In this document: positions 1 through 7,896 of the stretch, piece after piece
Layout of the letters: each line of letters opens with the position of its first letter
Numbering within the stretch: position 1 is the stretch's first letter
NCBI GenBank assembly: GCA_958427155.1
Contig: CAUABB010000003.1
Span: 1-20,319 of the forward strand
DNA length: 20,319 nucleotides
DNA from: an uncultured Oscillospiraceae bacterium
GTDB lineage: Bacteria > Bacillota > Clostridia > Oscillospirales > Ruminococcaceae
Reading direction: 5' to 3'
The notes under the pieces: model-generated
The model's database searches: none
What the model saw: only the letters and a program-made list of their open reading frames with translations
Told to the model about the DNA's origin: nothing
Made by a program: the position numbers and the translations under genes

Positions 1-13
1 TTTTAACCCCTTT

Positions 14-46
14 AAAAAAGCGGTGTGAAGCATTCACACCGCTTTT
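14..46 (-). terminator. Intrinsic terminator after the MFS permease gene
   Basis: A perfect 14-bp stem (16-29 with 33-46) closes on a 3-nt loop. Read on the minus strand it is followed by a run of six U (complement of 14-19). It begins 16 bp beyond the permease stop codon, so it ends the leftward transcription unit. The plus-strand side also carries four T at the end of the stem, so it may act weakly in both directions. Confidence 0.9.
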
Positions 47-61
47 CATTAATTTTTCCTA

Positions 62-1333
62 TCAAACAGACAATTCCTCTCCGCAGGAACTAGGTTCTAA
101 TTCAACCGGCGCGGCCGCCAGTTCAAATTCCGCCGAAACCATTCGCTGCTCCCGACGCTTGCAATAAAGATTGTTCGCGGCCATCACAAGAAAACTAACC
201 GCCGGCAAACTAATCATCAAGAAGATCATCGGGTCAATCCCAATGGCGCTGGAAATAACACCACCTAAAAAGCTCCCGAAGATATTCCCCAGCCCCATGC
301 AGGCACCATAGCCGGTCTGCGCGGTAAAAAGAGAACGATGATCCACCACCCGCTGGATATACATCACAACCGCTCCCAGCATGATCCCATAGGCGGGACC
401 GTGAAAAATATGCGCCACAACAATCATGGGGATATTCCAGGCAGCCCCCAATAAAAACATTTTCACAATAATCGCCAGATATCCTACCGCCATCAGAGCG
501 GCAGGGCGAAAACGGCTTCCGTATTTTGACATCAACAGCAAAAAACACATTTCACAGCCCGACATCACTGTCATCATCAGGCCGTATTGGAGATTGCCGC
601 CGCCAAGCTCGGTAAGCTTAACCGACATAAAGGTGTGCCCGGCGCTCATTCCGGTTGTCATGAGTAGAAAGGTTAGAACAAGTATCAGATACTGCTTGTT
701 TCGGATCAACTTTTTTAAAATATCCGAAAAACTTTCTTCCCCTTCCTGAACCTCCGACTTGCGTCTCGCAACCACCGCCTGCGGCTCTTTGGTTTTAAAG
801 ACCACCAAACAGAAAACAACACAGCACAGCAAAAAAGTCGGCGTCATCAGCCACATTCCGAAAGCATCCAGCAGAAGTCCGTATCCCATTGCCGTAAACG
901 CGTAACCCATCGACCCAAAGCTACGTACAGCGGCATAATTGATATGATACCCGTTCGCGTTCATCCGGACGATCCACGCATCCACAACCTGGGCGAGCGG
1001 CTGGTACATGAAGCCGATCACCATCATCGCAAAGATTGTCAAAGCAACGCTGTCCTCACTGAACGGAAGGATCAGAGAACCCGCCATCGCGATCAAAAGT
1101 CCGCCCATGAAGAACTTTTTAATTTTCGGCTTCCTGTCGCAAAAAACTCCCCAAAGAGGCTGTGCCAAAACATTTGTCAGCGCAACCAACATGGTGGCGA
1201 TTCCAATGGTAAACTTATCGTATCCGCGGCTGTTGTAAAGCATCACGGCGAATTGTAAAATGGTACACTGCGCCATCCAGTACATTCCCTGCAGCATTCC
1301 ATACTTAACGGTTGTTTTGGAGCTTTCTTTCAT
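62..1333 (-). CDS. MFS permease, oligosaccharide/nucleoside-symporter (LacY/NupG-like) type
   Basis: A 423-residue integral membrane protein with the hydrophobic profile of a 12-helix major facilitator: two six-helix halves joined by a charged cytoplasmic loop near residues 185-210. The first inter-helix loop has a D-R-K-P-K-like basic motif after helix 2 (about residues 66-72). The segment around 134-146 (AAVRSFGSMGYAF) resembles the LacY-type R-x-F-G-x-x-G-W/Y-A signature, which points to the oligosaccharide:H+ symporter branch (MFS_1_like). The ATG is preceded by AAAGGA about 9 nt upstream. It is the last gene of the cluster, separated from the aldehyde dehydrogenase by a strong terminator, so it probably has its own promoter or relies on read-through. 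By context it is the likely importer of the substrate degraded by the upstream enzymes; the substrate is unknown. The C-terminal tail from about residue 395 is polar and probably cytoplasmic. Confidence 0.85.
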   Translation of the reverse strand: MKESSKTTVKYGMLQGMYWMAQCTILQFAVMLYNSRGYDKFTIGIATMLVALTNVLAQPLWGVFCDRKPKIKKFFMGGLLIAMAGSLILPFSEDSVALTIFAMMVIGFMYQPLAQVVDAWIVRMNANGYHINYAAVRSFGSMGYAFTAMGYGLLLDAFGMWLMTPTFLLCCVVFCLVVFKTKEPQAVVARRKSEVQEGEESFSDILKKLIRNKQYLILVLTFLLMTTGMSAGHTFMSVKLTELGGGNLQYGLMMTVMSGCEMCFLLLMSKYGSRFRPAALMAVGYLAIIVKMFLLGAAWNIPMIVVAHIFHGPAYGIMLGAVVMYIQRVVDHRSLFTAQTGYGACMGLGNIFGSFLGGVISSAIGIDPMIFLMISLPAVSFLVMAANNLYCKRREQRMVSAEFELAAAPVELEPSSCGEELSV

Positions 1334-1354
1334 CGTAATATTCCTTTAATTCAA

Positions 1355-1383
1355 AGTATAAAAGTTTGATTGGTTCTGGAAAA
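1355..1383 (-). promoter_or_regulatory. Candidate sigma-A promoter for the MFS gene
   Basis: On the minus strand, TATACT (complement of 1355-1360) is preceded after 17 nt by a weak -35, TTTTCC (complement of 1378-1383). It lies between the upstream terminator and the permease start and would give a leader of about 15 nt, just enough for the AAAGGA site. The -10 is good and the -35 poor, so this is tentative. Confidence 0.35.
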
Positions 1384-1401
1384 CAAATTCGAGGATGGAT
1401 A

Positions 1402-1435
1402 AAAAATCGGGATGAGATTCCTCATCCCGATTTTT
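1402..1435 (-). terminator. Strong intrinsic terminator after the aldehyde dehydrogenase gene
   Basis: A perfect 15-bp inverted repeat (1402-1416 with 1421-1435) has a 4-nt loop and A5/T5 ends, so on the minus strand it finishes in a U run (complement of 1401-1406). It sits 28 bp beyond the ALDH stop and 69 bp before the permease start. It should end most transcripts of the long enzyme operon and leave permease expression partly uncoupled from it. The T run on the plus side makes it potentially bidirectional. Confidence 0.9.
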
Positions 1436-1463
1436 AGTTCATATTCTGTTATGTAGACACCGC

Positions 1464-2966
1464 TTAGATGGTACCGTCCCAAGTAGAAACCTCGGTATTC
1501 TGCATCTCAACTTCATCAAACCAGCGCTGTGTCACACACTTGCTTTCGGTAAAGAAGCGGTAAGCGTCTTTTCCAAGGCAGTGCAGATCCCCAAAGAAGG
1601 ACTCTTTATGACCCGCAAACGGGAACACGCCAACCGGAACCGGAATACCAACGTTAACGCCAACCATTCCGCCATCGGTATGGCGGACAAACTCACGGGC
1701 AAAATAGCCGTTCTGGGTAAAGATAACGGAACCGTTCGCGTAAGGATTTCCGTTCATTACCTTTAAGCCCTCTTCAAAGTTTTTAACCCGTTTGACACAG
1801 AGAACCGGCCCGAAAATTTCTTCCCGTCCAATCGACATATCTTCTGTGACATGATCAAAAATAGTCGGCCCAACATAATAACCGTTCTCGTAGCCCTCAA
1901 CTTTACAGCCGCGGCCGTCCAAAACCAGCTCAGCGCCTTCTTTTACGCCCTTTTCAATGTCAGCTACAACTTCATCATAGTGTTTCTTGTATGTAACCGG
2001 TCCAAGTTTTGAAGTCTTATCATAAGCCGGTCCGACCTTAATCTTTTTAGCCTGTTTGACCAGCTCATCTACAAACTTATCTGCAATGGCTTCCTCAACA
2101 ACGACAACCGGCAAAGCCATGCAGCGCTGACCAGCACAGCCGTAAGCGGAGTTGATAACGCCCGCGACGGTTCTTTCAATCGGGGCGTCCGCCATAATAA
2201 GAGCGTGGTTCTTCGCCTGGGTCAGGCACTGAACGCGTTTTCCGGTAGCGGCAGCTTTCTGGTAGATCATCTTGCCGACCGGAGTGGAGCCGACAAAGGT
2301 AATGCCCTTGACATCCGGATGGTTGAGGATAACGTCAATCTCGTTTCTGGAGCAGGTGACAATGTTGACAACGCCGTCCGGTACGCCAGCATCTTTGTAG
2401 AGCTGCGCGAACATCATCGCAGTTTTCGGGGTCAGGCTGGCCGCCTTAAGGACAATGGTGTTACCACAAGCAACGCAAATCGGGGTCATCCAGCCGAAGG
2501 GGATCATAGCCGGGAAGTTGACCGGGACAATGCCCGCAAAAACACCGATCGGCTCACGGTACTGAACTGTATCATAGCCTCTGGAGGCGTCCATCAGGCT
2601 TTCGCCCATCATCAGAGACGGCGCCTGGGTGGCAACTTCGGTACCCTCTTTTGCTTTCAGGACGTCACCCTCAGCCTCGGACCAAACCTTGCCGTTTTCT
2701 TTGGCAACGCTCATGGTCAGCTCATCCATCCGCTCAATGATAAGCTCACGGACTTTGTACATGATCTGCGCGCGTTTAATCGGCGGGGTGGCGCTCCAGG
2801 CCGGGAAAGCGGCTTTCGCGGCGGCGATTGCAGCGTTGACCTCGTCTACGGTGCAGCAGGGAGCCTCTCCAGTTTTCTCGCCGGTGCTGGGATTGTGGAG
2901 ATCGTAGTATTTATCAGTCTTTGACTCTACAAACTCACCGTTGATAAACATTTTAAGTTTTTCCAT
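1464..2966 (-). CDS. CoA-acylating aldehyde dehydrogenase, methylmalonate-semialdehyde dehydrogenase (MmsA/IolA) family
   Basis: 500 residues, the usual length for the family. The NAD-binding N-terminal part carries the family's P-x-N-F-P-A-M-I-P motif (148-156). K252-N253-H254 (the AKNH motif) and the signature around catalytic Cys282 (GCAGQRCMAL, 276-285) are specific to the MMSDH branch, whose members make acyl-CoA and NADH from a semialdehyde and CoA. Arg281 matches the substrate-carboxylate arginine 283 of Bacillus subtilis IolA. The other carboxylate-binding arginine (Arg107 there) aligns with Lys104 here, in the segment G100-D-V-L-K104; this comparison is from memory of the IolA sequence. 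The true substrate may therefore not be methylmalonate or malonate semialdehyde. ATG start with AGGA upstream. It is the last enzyme of the operon, 37 bp after the cupin gene, and fits a terminal aldehyde-to-acyl-CoA step. Confidence 0.88.
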   Translation of the reverse strand: MEKLKMFINGEFVESKTDKYYDLHNPSTGEKTGEAPCCTVDEVNAAIAAAKAAFPAWSATPPIKRAQIMYKVRELIIERMDELTMSVAKENGKVWSEAEGDVLKAKEGTEVATQAPSLMMGESLMDASRGYDTVQYREPIGVFAGIVPVNFPAMIPFGWMTPICVACGNTIVLKAASLTPKTAMMFAQLYKDAGVPDGVVNIVTCSRNEIDVILNHPDVKGITFVGSTPVGKMIYQKAAATGKRVQCLTQAKNHALIMADAPIERTVAGVINSAYGCAGQRCMALPVVVVEEAIADKFVDELVKQAKKIKVGPAYDKTSKLGPVTYKKHYDEVVADIEKGVKEGAELVLDGRGCKVEGYENGYYVGPTIFDHVTEDMSIGREEIFGPVLCVKRVKNFEEGLKVMNGNPYANGSVIFTQNGYFAREFVRHTDGGMVGVNVGIPVPVGVFPFAGHKESFFGDLHCLGKDAYRFFTESKCVTQRWFDEVEMQNTEVSTWDGTI

Positions 2967-3003
2967 GAAATTCTTTCCTTTCTTGACCGGATCTATCTGG
3001 TTT

Positions 3004-3396
3004 TTATTTTACATAGTCATCAATATCTACATCTTCGTGGTATTTATATCCGGAAGGATCGGCGGCGGGAGCATAAACGCAAACCGCCTTCATCTCAACA
3101 CTGCCGGTATTTTGAAGCATATGGATTTTCGCCTTCGGGAAAACGATAACGCTTCCCGCTTCAACCGGTTCTACCTCTCCGTCAATCAATACACGGCCAG
3201 AACCGGAGATAATATAAACAAGTTCCTCCCCATTGGGATGAGAATGAGCCGGTTTTACCTTCGCTCCCGGAGCAACCCGGATGACGCAGCTTGAAAGGAA
3301 TTCACAGCCATCCTTTTCCGGAGTGATGACCCAACGCAGTTTTCTGCCCGGCAGGTCATTTTCCGGAATACTGTCTTCACGTACATTAATCATCAT
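3004..3396 (-). CDS. Small single-domain cupin protein
   Basis: About 130 residues. Both cupin motifs are present: motif 1 as H-S-H-P-N-G-E-E-L-V-Y followed by a G-S-G turn, and motif 2 as P-K-A-K-I-H-M-L-Q-N. The expected metal ligands (two His and Glu in motif 1, His in motif 2) are all there, so a metal-dependent isomerase, epimerase or sugar-binding role is possible. The exact reaction cannot be read from the sequence. AGGGAGG lies 4 nt before the ATG at 3396 and 7 nt before the next ATG at 3393; either could be used. An upstream TTG would overlap the transketolase stop. The 11-bp distance to the transketolase stop indicates translational coupling. Cupin isomerases such as IolB occur in inositol pathways, but this protein is much shorter than IolB and need not be an orthologue. 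Confidence 0.8.
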   Translation of the reverse strand: MMINVREDSIPENDLPGRKLRWVITPEKDGCEFLSSCVIRVAPGAKVKPAHSHPNGEELVYIISGSGRVLIDGEVEPVEAGSVIVFPKAKIHMLQNTGSVEMKAVCVYAPAADPSGYKYHEDVDIDDYVK

Positions 3397-3407
3397 CGCG
3401 CCTCCCT

Positions 3408-5483
3408 TCAACCAAGCTCTTTCTCAACCAAAGCGGCAAGCTGCCCGCCGGACAAACCAAACGCCTTGGTTAACTGACCGTATGTGCCGGAATGAACAAA
3501 TTGCGGACAACCGTCTTTATCGAGCATATTAACCGTAATAATTTTTGACGGATCCATCGCAATCTTTTCACGCAGCAAAAGCTTCGGCAATTTGGAAGCG
3601 AGATAACCGTTGTTCTGTTCCGCAAGGATCACCGGCAAACCGGATTGATGCAGACTAATAAGCATCTGCTCATCAACGGACGGCATGTCAATCACCTTAA
3701 TATCAATTCCTTTTTCTTTCAAGGCGTCCGCAGCGGCAAGTGCCTCATAAATACCACGTCCGTAAGAGACAATAACTGCTTTGTCATTCTCGTTTTCCCG
3801 AAGCGTGTATCCTTTGCCATATTCAAAGGTCATTCCATCCGGATAAATTGCCGCGGAAGCTTTCCGCAGAATCCGCAGGTAAACAAGACCCTTGTTGCCT
3901 TCGGCAATCCACTTCATAACCCCTTTGAGCATAGATGGACAGCCAACGGTAATAATTTTCAGGTGCGCCATCTGGTCAAAGAACATAATGTCATCGTTGC
4001 CCATATGGGTAGCGCCGTTGGTCTGGGTATCCATATCCGGGGCGGTCGCCAGGAAGGTGAGGTCAAGGCCGTGACCTTCTGTCAACCAGCCGCCTTCGGT
4101 CTCCATTGCTTCCAGCCGTTCCTGATAGCTCACCGCGATCCGGCGCATTACACGCCAATCAAAGAATGGGCAGAAGGTGGAAACCCAGGCGTTTTTACCG
4201 GTCGCAGCAAATGCCTCGCCAATATTCATCATATTGCTTTCAGCAATTCCCACATTGAGCGCCCGGGTTTTGTCAACTTGAATCACACCCTCCTGCAACC
4301 CACTGGTAGAAGAAAGGTCGGAATCAATGGTGACAATTCTACTGTCTTCCGCGAAAACTTTCATTACGCCTTTGACGATATCAGAGGCCATATAGGATTT
4401 TCCCGTTTCCACCATTGGAAGTTTAGCGTCGTCATACTTGATTTTTTTGCAGCGCTTCGGCGCGGGCTTGGTCTTGACCACCGGTTTGCCCGGCGCAACC
4501 GAAACCGCTTTGCCACCTTCCACTGCCAAATCCAGGTTCATTTCCCGAGCAATACAGGCAAGCTCTTCCTTTGTTTTCTCACAGCAAAGGCTATTGTAAA
4601 ATTCAATAAACACCTTTTCGCGGCCTTCACGGCGGCGGTTCTGCATAACGATTTCCCGCTCGCCAACCTCAGTGGCCAATGTGATTTTATGGCCGTTGAT
4701 CCCGCTTGAAAAGCCGCCAAAGCCCTTAGTCGCGTCACATACAATGGCAGTCGGTTTTCCGTTTCGGTCTTTATGGAACGCATCAAACGCACCCACAACC
4801 GGCGCGTATTCCGTCGCGTTCACTTCAATGACACGGTAGCCGAACGCGCGGAGTTTATCGGCAATATCGTCCATCGAGACAATCATCTTACTGACATTAT
4901 CAAGCTGGCCACCATTTTTATCTACGATAACACAGAGATTATCCAACCTCTGTTCCGCACCATACATCAGCGCCTCCCAGACGCCGCCTTCCTGCATTTC
5001 TCCGTCTCCAACCATGCAGTAAACATCATTCTGCGGATAATCCTTACCAGCCAAAGCAAGTCCCACCGCTGCAGAAATTCCCTGCCCAAGAGGACCGGTT
5101 GAAATCTGCACACCAGGAAGAATCGGCCCCGGATGACCATTTAAGATGCTTTCGTAAGAACGAGAGCCCTTAAGAAGAGCCGCATCAAAATAGCCTTTAT
5201 CCGCATAAACAGCAGCCATCGCAGCAACTGCGTGCCCTTTACTTAAAATAAACTGATCCTGCCCTGGCTCCGTTGGCTGCTCCACGTTAAGTTTCATCCC
5301 GCCGCCATAATAAAGGCTGACCATTGGAACGACTGCAGAAAACGCGCCGCCAGCGTGTACACCCTGATCAATTGCATCCAGCCCCTGACGGAGAATAGAA
5401 ATCCGAATGTCAGAATCCTTAAGTTCCAGAAGTTTACACAAGCCCTCTTGAACCGCTGGATCGTTTAAATTTATCTTTTCCAC
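3408..5483 (-). CDS. Transketolase-like TPP enzyme with N- and C-terminal halves in one chain
   Basis: 691 residues from the GTG at 5483, which has AAAGGA about 10 nt upstream; a more distant in-frame GTG at 5531 abuts a hairpin and is less likely. The TPP-binding domain (about 25-300) shows SKGH (81-84), GHPGP (116-120), STGPLGQG (128-135) and the thiamine motif GDGE (159-162) ending at Asn190. The pyrimidine domain (about 360-545) has G412-I-A-E415, where Glu415 is the expected TPP-activating glutamate. The transketolase C-terminal domain follows from about 550. A Pro/Lys-rich linker (about 328-350) joins the halves, as if two subunits of a split clostridial transketolase had been fused. 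The usual D-G-P-T-H loop reads N-G-A-T-H (489-493), with an enlarged loop at about 456-475, so the donor ketose may be atypical. Expected role: two-carbon transfer from a ketose produced by the upstream enzymes. Confidence 0.88.
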   Translation of the reverse strand: MEKINLNDPAVQEGLCKLLELKDSDIRISILRQGLDAIDQGVHAGGAFSAVVPMVSLYYGGGMKLNVEQPTEPGQDQFILSKGHAVAAMAAVYADKGYFDAALLKGSRSYESILNGHPGPILPGVQISTGPLGQGISAAVGLALAGKDYPQNDVYCMVGDGEMQEGGVWEALMYGAEQRLDNLCVIVDKNGGQLDNVSKMIVSMDDIADKLRAFGYRVIEVNATEYAPVVGAFDAFHKDRNGKPTAIVCDATKGFGGFSSGINGHKITLATEVGEREIVMQNRRREGREKVFIEFYNSLCCEKTKEELACIAREMNLDLAVEGGKAVSVAPGKPVVKTKPAPKRCKKIKYDDAKLPMVETGKSYMASDIVKGVMKVFAEDSRIVTIDSDLSSTSGLQEGVIQVDKTRALNVGIAESNMMNIGEAFAATGKNAWVSTFCPFFDWRVMRRIAVSYQERLEAMETEGGWLTEGHGLDLTFLATAPDMDTQTNGATHMGNDDIMFFDQMAHLKIITVGCPSMLKGVMKWIAEGNKGLVYLRILRKASAAIYPDGMTFEYGKGYTLRENENDKAVIVSYGRGIYEALAAADALKEKGIDIKVIDMPSVDEQMLISLHQSGLPVILAEQNNGYLASKLPKLLLREKIAMDPSKIITVNMLDKDGCPQFVHSGTYGQLTKAFGLSGGQLAALVEKELG

Positions 5484-5531
5484 CTGTTTGGTTCCTTTCC
5501 ATGGTGATTGATAAAAAACGATTTGCCCCAC

Positions 5532-5561
5532 TTTGCGGCAGGCTAAAAAGCCTGCCGCAAA
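5532..5561 (-). other. Strong intercistronic hairpin before the transketolase gene
   Basis: A 13-bp perfect inverted repeat with GC core GCGGCAGGC (5532-5544 with 5549-5561) and a 4-nt loop, in the 141-bp gap between the DUF362 and transketolase genes. There is no U-tract on either side, so it is better explained as an mRNA stability or processing element than a terminator. A second, weaker hairpin (GCTGT-TAA-ACAGC, 5596-5608) lies closer to the DUF362 stop codon. Confidence 0.6.
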
Positions 5562-5624
5562 ACAGGGAGTATTTTATTAAATCACAAATCGTCCAGCTGT
5601 TAAACAGCCGCAAAAAACCAACAC

Positions 5625-6896
5625 CTATTTATCATAGCTGTCGATAATTTTCTGAATGGCATCTCCAATGCCGCGTCCCGGAATATTGGAATACATCGGC
5701 ACACAGGTCGGATGTTCTTCCGTCGGGAACCAGGTATACGCGTTCGGATAGAATTCTTTCATCTTTTCCGCGCATTTTCCGTAGATGAGAACCGGACCCT
5801 TTACGTCAGTAATGTAGGGTTCAAACTGAAGTCCAACAAAGATGGTGATTGGCTCGCGCAGTTTGTCAAGAAGGCCCGCAACGTAGGCAGCATCAAGCCC
5901 CATCCGAACCATAACACGGCAACCTGGTTCGCAGGCAGAGCCGACAATAACATTTACGTTTTTAAATTTACCGCAAAGAACGGTATCCTGACGGTTGAAT
6001 TTGCGGGAAACTTTCTCAACCGGAACACCTTTCAGCTCAATTTCGTCTACTTTGTTGGTACCCAATCCTTCCGCAGCGCCCATTACGGTAGAAGGCAGAT
6101 TCCCGGGGTTATCCCACTGCATCAGCATTTCGGCAACGGTGTCGATCGCAACCGGATCGGAACCACCGTAGGTGGTATTCCAGTCAGTGATGCGGTCGTC
6201 CGGATAAGGACTGAACGGCCCATTGCCCTGGCAGGTCCAAAGTGAGTCGACCACAAACCAATCCGGCTCTGTGGCAGTAACAAGGTTCGCAATTTTCTGG
6301 TAGATATCATCGCGATGACATTCCGACATCCACTTATAATCCGGACATAGGCCAAACTGCAGTTTCATTGCATTGGTAAGACCAGTGTGAATATGTACTT
6401 TCATTTTTGGAAGTCCGATATAAACGTCCGCATCTCTGACAACCTTTGGGAAGGGGAACTTCCGGTAAGATACCGGACGGCCCATATCGTACATCTCCCA
6501 CTCGGTGTTTTCCAAAGCGACAAGCTCTGCTCCGGTTTTTTCTGCAACCGCTTTAATTCCGCAGACCTCAAAGCACTTCATAGTGTCCTGACCAAGTGCG
6601 CAACGCTCACCAATCTGAACTTTTTTCGGCTTCTGTTCCTGAACCAGTTCAACCAATGCCTGAAGCATTCTAGGATCAGTTGTAAAGCCATTCTCAGCCG
6701 GGGAGGTATTGACCGTGTTAATTTTAATAAAGACGACATCTCCCTCGTGGACAATATTCTGCATACCACCCTTTGTGTCGTCAGCAATCTGACGGATCAT
6801 CGCCTTAATCTTCTCAACATGTTCCTGCGTATAGTTCGAAGGGGTGCCGAGAAAATCGTCACAATGCGCAATCGAAACAATTGATTTTTTAGCCAT
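5625..6896 (-). CDS. DUF362-family protein
   Basis: 423 residues, soluble, without signal peptide or membrane helix. The layout matches the DUF362 family (PF04015): an N-terminal V-x-I-K-I-N strand (about 55-60), then the long segment with D-V-Y-I-G-L-P-K-M-K-V-H, and G-G-S-D-P-V-A-I-D-T-V in the middle. Several family members carry ferredoxin-type clusters, but no C-x2-C-x2-C block is seen here; the closest is C-E-P-G-C near residue 320, with isolated cysteines elsewhere. GGAGG lies about 8 nt before the ATG. It sits between the IolE-like enzyme and the transketolase, so a catalytic part in the same pathway is likely, but no reaction is established from the sequence and I assign none. Confidence 0.8.
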   Translation of the reverse strand: MAKKSIVSIAHCDDFLGTPSNYTQEHVEKIKAMIRQIADDTKGGMQNIVHEGDVVFIKINTVNTSPAENGFTTDPRMLQALVELVQEQKPKKVQIGERCALGQDTMKCFEVCGIKAVAEKTGAELVALENTEWEMYDMGRPVSYRKFPFPKVVRDADVYIGLPKMKVHIHTGLTNAMKLQFGLCPDYKWMSECHRDDIYQKIANLVTATEPDWFVVDSLWTCQGNGPFSPYPDDRITDWNTTYGGSDPVAIDTVAEMLMQWDNPGNLPSTVMGAAEGLGTNKVDEIELKGVPVEKVSRKFNRQDTVLCGKFKNVNVIVGSACEPGCRVMVRMGLDAAYVAGLLDKLREPITIFVGLQFEPYITDVKGPVLIYGKCAEKMKEFYPNAYTWFPTEEHPTCVPMYSNIPGRGIGDAIQKIIDSYDK

Positions 6897-6940
6897 CTTT
6901 TATTCCCTCCTGCAAATTTTTTATTATGAAACCACGTACA

Positions 6941-6967
6941 CCCCGCTCCGATTTCCGGTAAGCGGGG
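6941..6967 (-). other. Intercistronic hairpin between IolE-like and DUF362 genes
   Basis: CCCCGCT (6941-6947) pairs with AGCGGGG (6961-6967), with extra inner CCG/CGG pairing. On the minus strand no U run follows, so this is a processing or stability hairpin rather than a terminator. The DUF362 ribosome-binding site lies downstream of it. Confidence 0.5.
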
Positions 6968-6980
6968 CTTGCGCAGTCAT

Positions 6981-7871
6981 TTACTTCATATAGCCAATTT
7001 TCTGGAGATACAGCTTGTTCCCGTGGACCGCTTCTTTGGGGGTAACCGGCATATTCGTACCGGCGTCAAGCTCCACCATAATAGCTCCATCAAAATTTTT
7101 GGCCGCAAAGTAATCAAGAATTCCTTTCAGATCAACTACACCGTCGCCAAGAATACAGTAGTTGATGTATCCAGTTGAATCAATCTCCTTACCTTTTTCC
7201 TCAAAATTAAAGTAAGTTTCCCCTTCGCCTACCTCATTAGCGGTAGAATCAAATTCCAGTTTACCACCAAAGTCCTTGAAATGGACATGTTTCACAAGGG
7301 GTTCAAAGGTTTTAATGATTTCCATCGGATCAGCACCGCCCTTTTGGATCTGCCCAATATCCGGTGCCATAGCGACATATTTCGGGTCAATCCTCTGGAA
7401 GAAATCCATGATTTCTTCCTTGGTTTCAACCGGGGTTCCGGTGTGCGGATGGTAGCATAAGGTCAAACCCATGTCCTGCATCAGCTTGCCGCATTCGTTG
7501 ACAAAATCAACGATGTAATCTTTATGCTCCATGTATTTTACCTTTCTGCGGTCAACGATGTTTCCGCCGAAAGCGACATGGGTACCACCCTGAGAAAGCA
7601 GGATGCTGCCCTGCTCCTTAATTTTATTGAACTCTGCCTGACGCTCGCCCGGGTTGATGATGTCGTGAGAAAAATAAGCCGACCAAAGCGGAAGGTTGCA
7701 CTCTTTAAACAGGTCGAGCTTGCCCTGCGCCTTCATCTTGGGAAGCGTCCAGCCGAAAAGCTCAATCCCCCCGAACCCCTCCGCGGCAATCGTGCGGATG
7801 GTATCCTCATAGTCGTCATCACTCAACCAGGTAATGCCGGTGTGTCCAATTCTCAGTTTGTTTTCGCTCAT
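6981..7871 (-). CDS. Xylose-isomerase-like TIM-barrel enzyme, IolE (inosose dehydratase)-like
   Basis: 296 residues from the ATG at 7871, with GGAGG 5 nt upstream. It belongs to the AP-endonuclease-2/xylose-isomerase-like TIM-barrel superfamily but is clearly different from the six paralogues further upstream in the operon. Likely metal or active-site positions are the C139-Y-H141-P-H143-T-G-T motif, Asp171 in A-P-D-I-G, His197 in H-V-H-F-K-D and Glu267 in M-V-E-L-D. The YHPH-x-G-T motif in place of the usual E-N-H is characteristic of IolE, which dehydrates 2-keto-myo-inositol, so a dehydratase or isomerase acting on a keto-cyclitol or keto-sugar is plausible. It could instead be a hydroxypyruvate-isomerase-type or tagatose-epimerase-type enzyme. 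It follows the last SDR gene by only 25 bp, which fits action on a keto product of the SDRs. Confidence 0.8.
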   Translation of the reverse strand: MSENKLRIGHTGITWLSDDDYEDTIRTIAAEGFGGIELFGWTLPKMKAQGKLDLFKECNLPLWSAYFSHDIINPGERQAEFNKIKEQGSILLSQGGTHVAFGGNIVDRRKVKYMEHKDYIVDFVNECGKLMQDMGLTLCYHPHTGTPVETKEEIMDFFQRIDPKYVAMAPDIGQIQKGGADPMEIIKTFEPLVKHVHFKDFGGKLEFDSTANEVGEGETYFNFEEKGKEIDSTGYINYCILGDGVVDLKGILDYFAAKNFDGAIMVELDAGTNMPVTPKEAVHGNKLYLQKIGYMK

Positions 7872-7896
7872 AATAGCCTCCAATGTATCTTATCTT

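Noticed and set aside
2205..2924. Long plus-strand open frame opposite the aldehyde dehydrogenase gene (and similar ones opposite other genes)
   Set aside because: These are antisense shadows of well-supported genes: no recognisable motif, no ribosome-binding site, and composition mirrors the codon usage of the true gene.
3004..3396. Calling the cupin IolB (5-deoxy-glucuronate isomerase)
   Set aside because: It is about half the length of IolB and has only generic single-domain cupin motifs.
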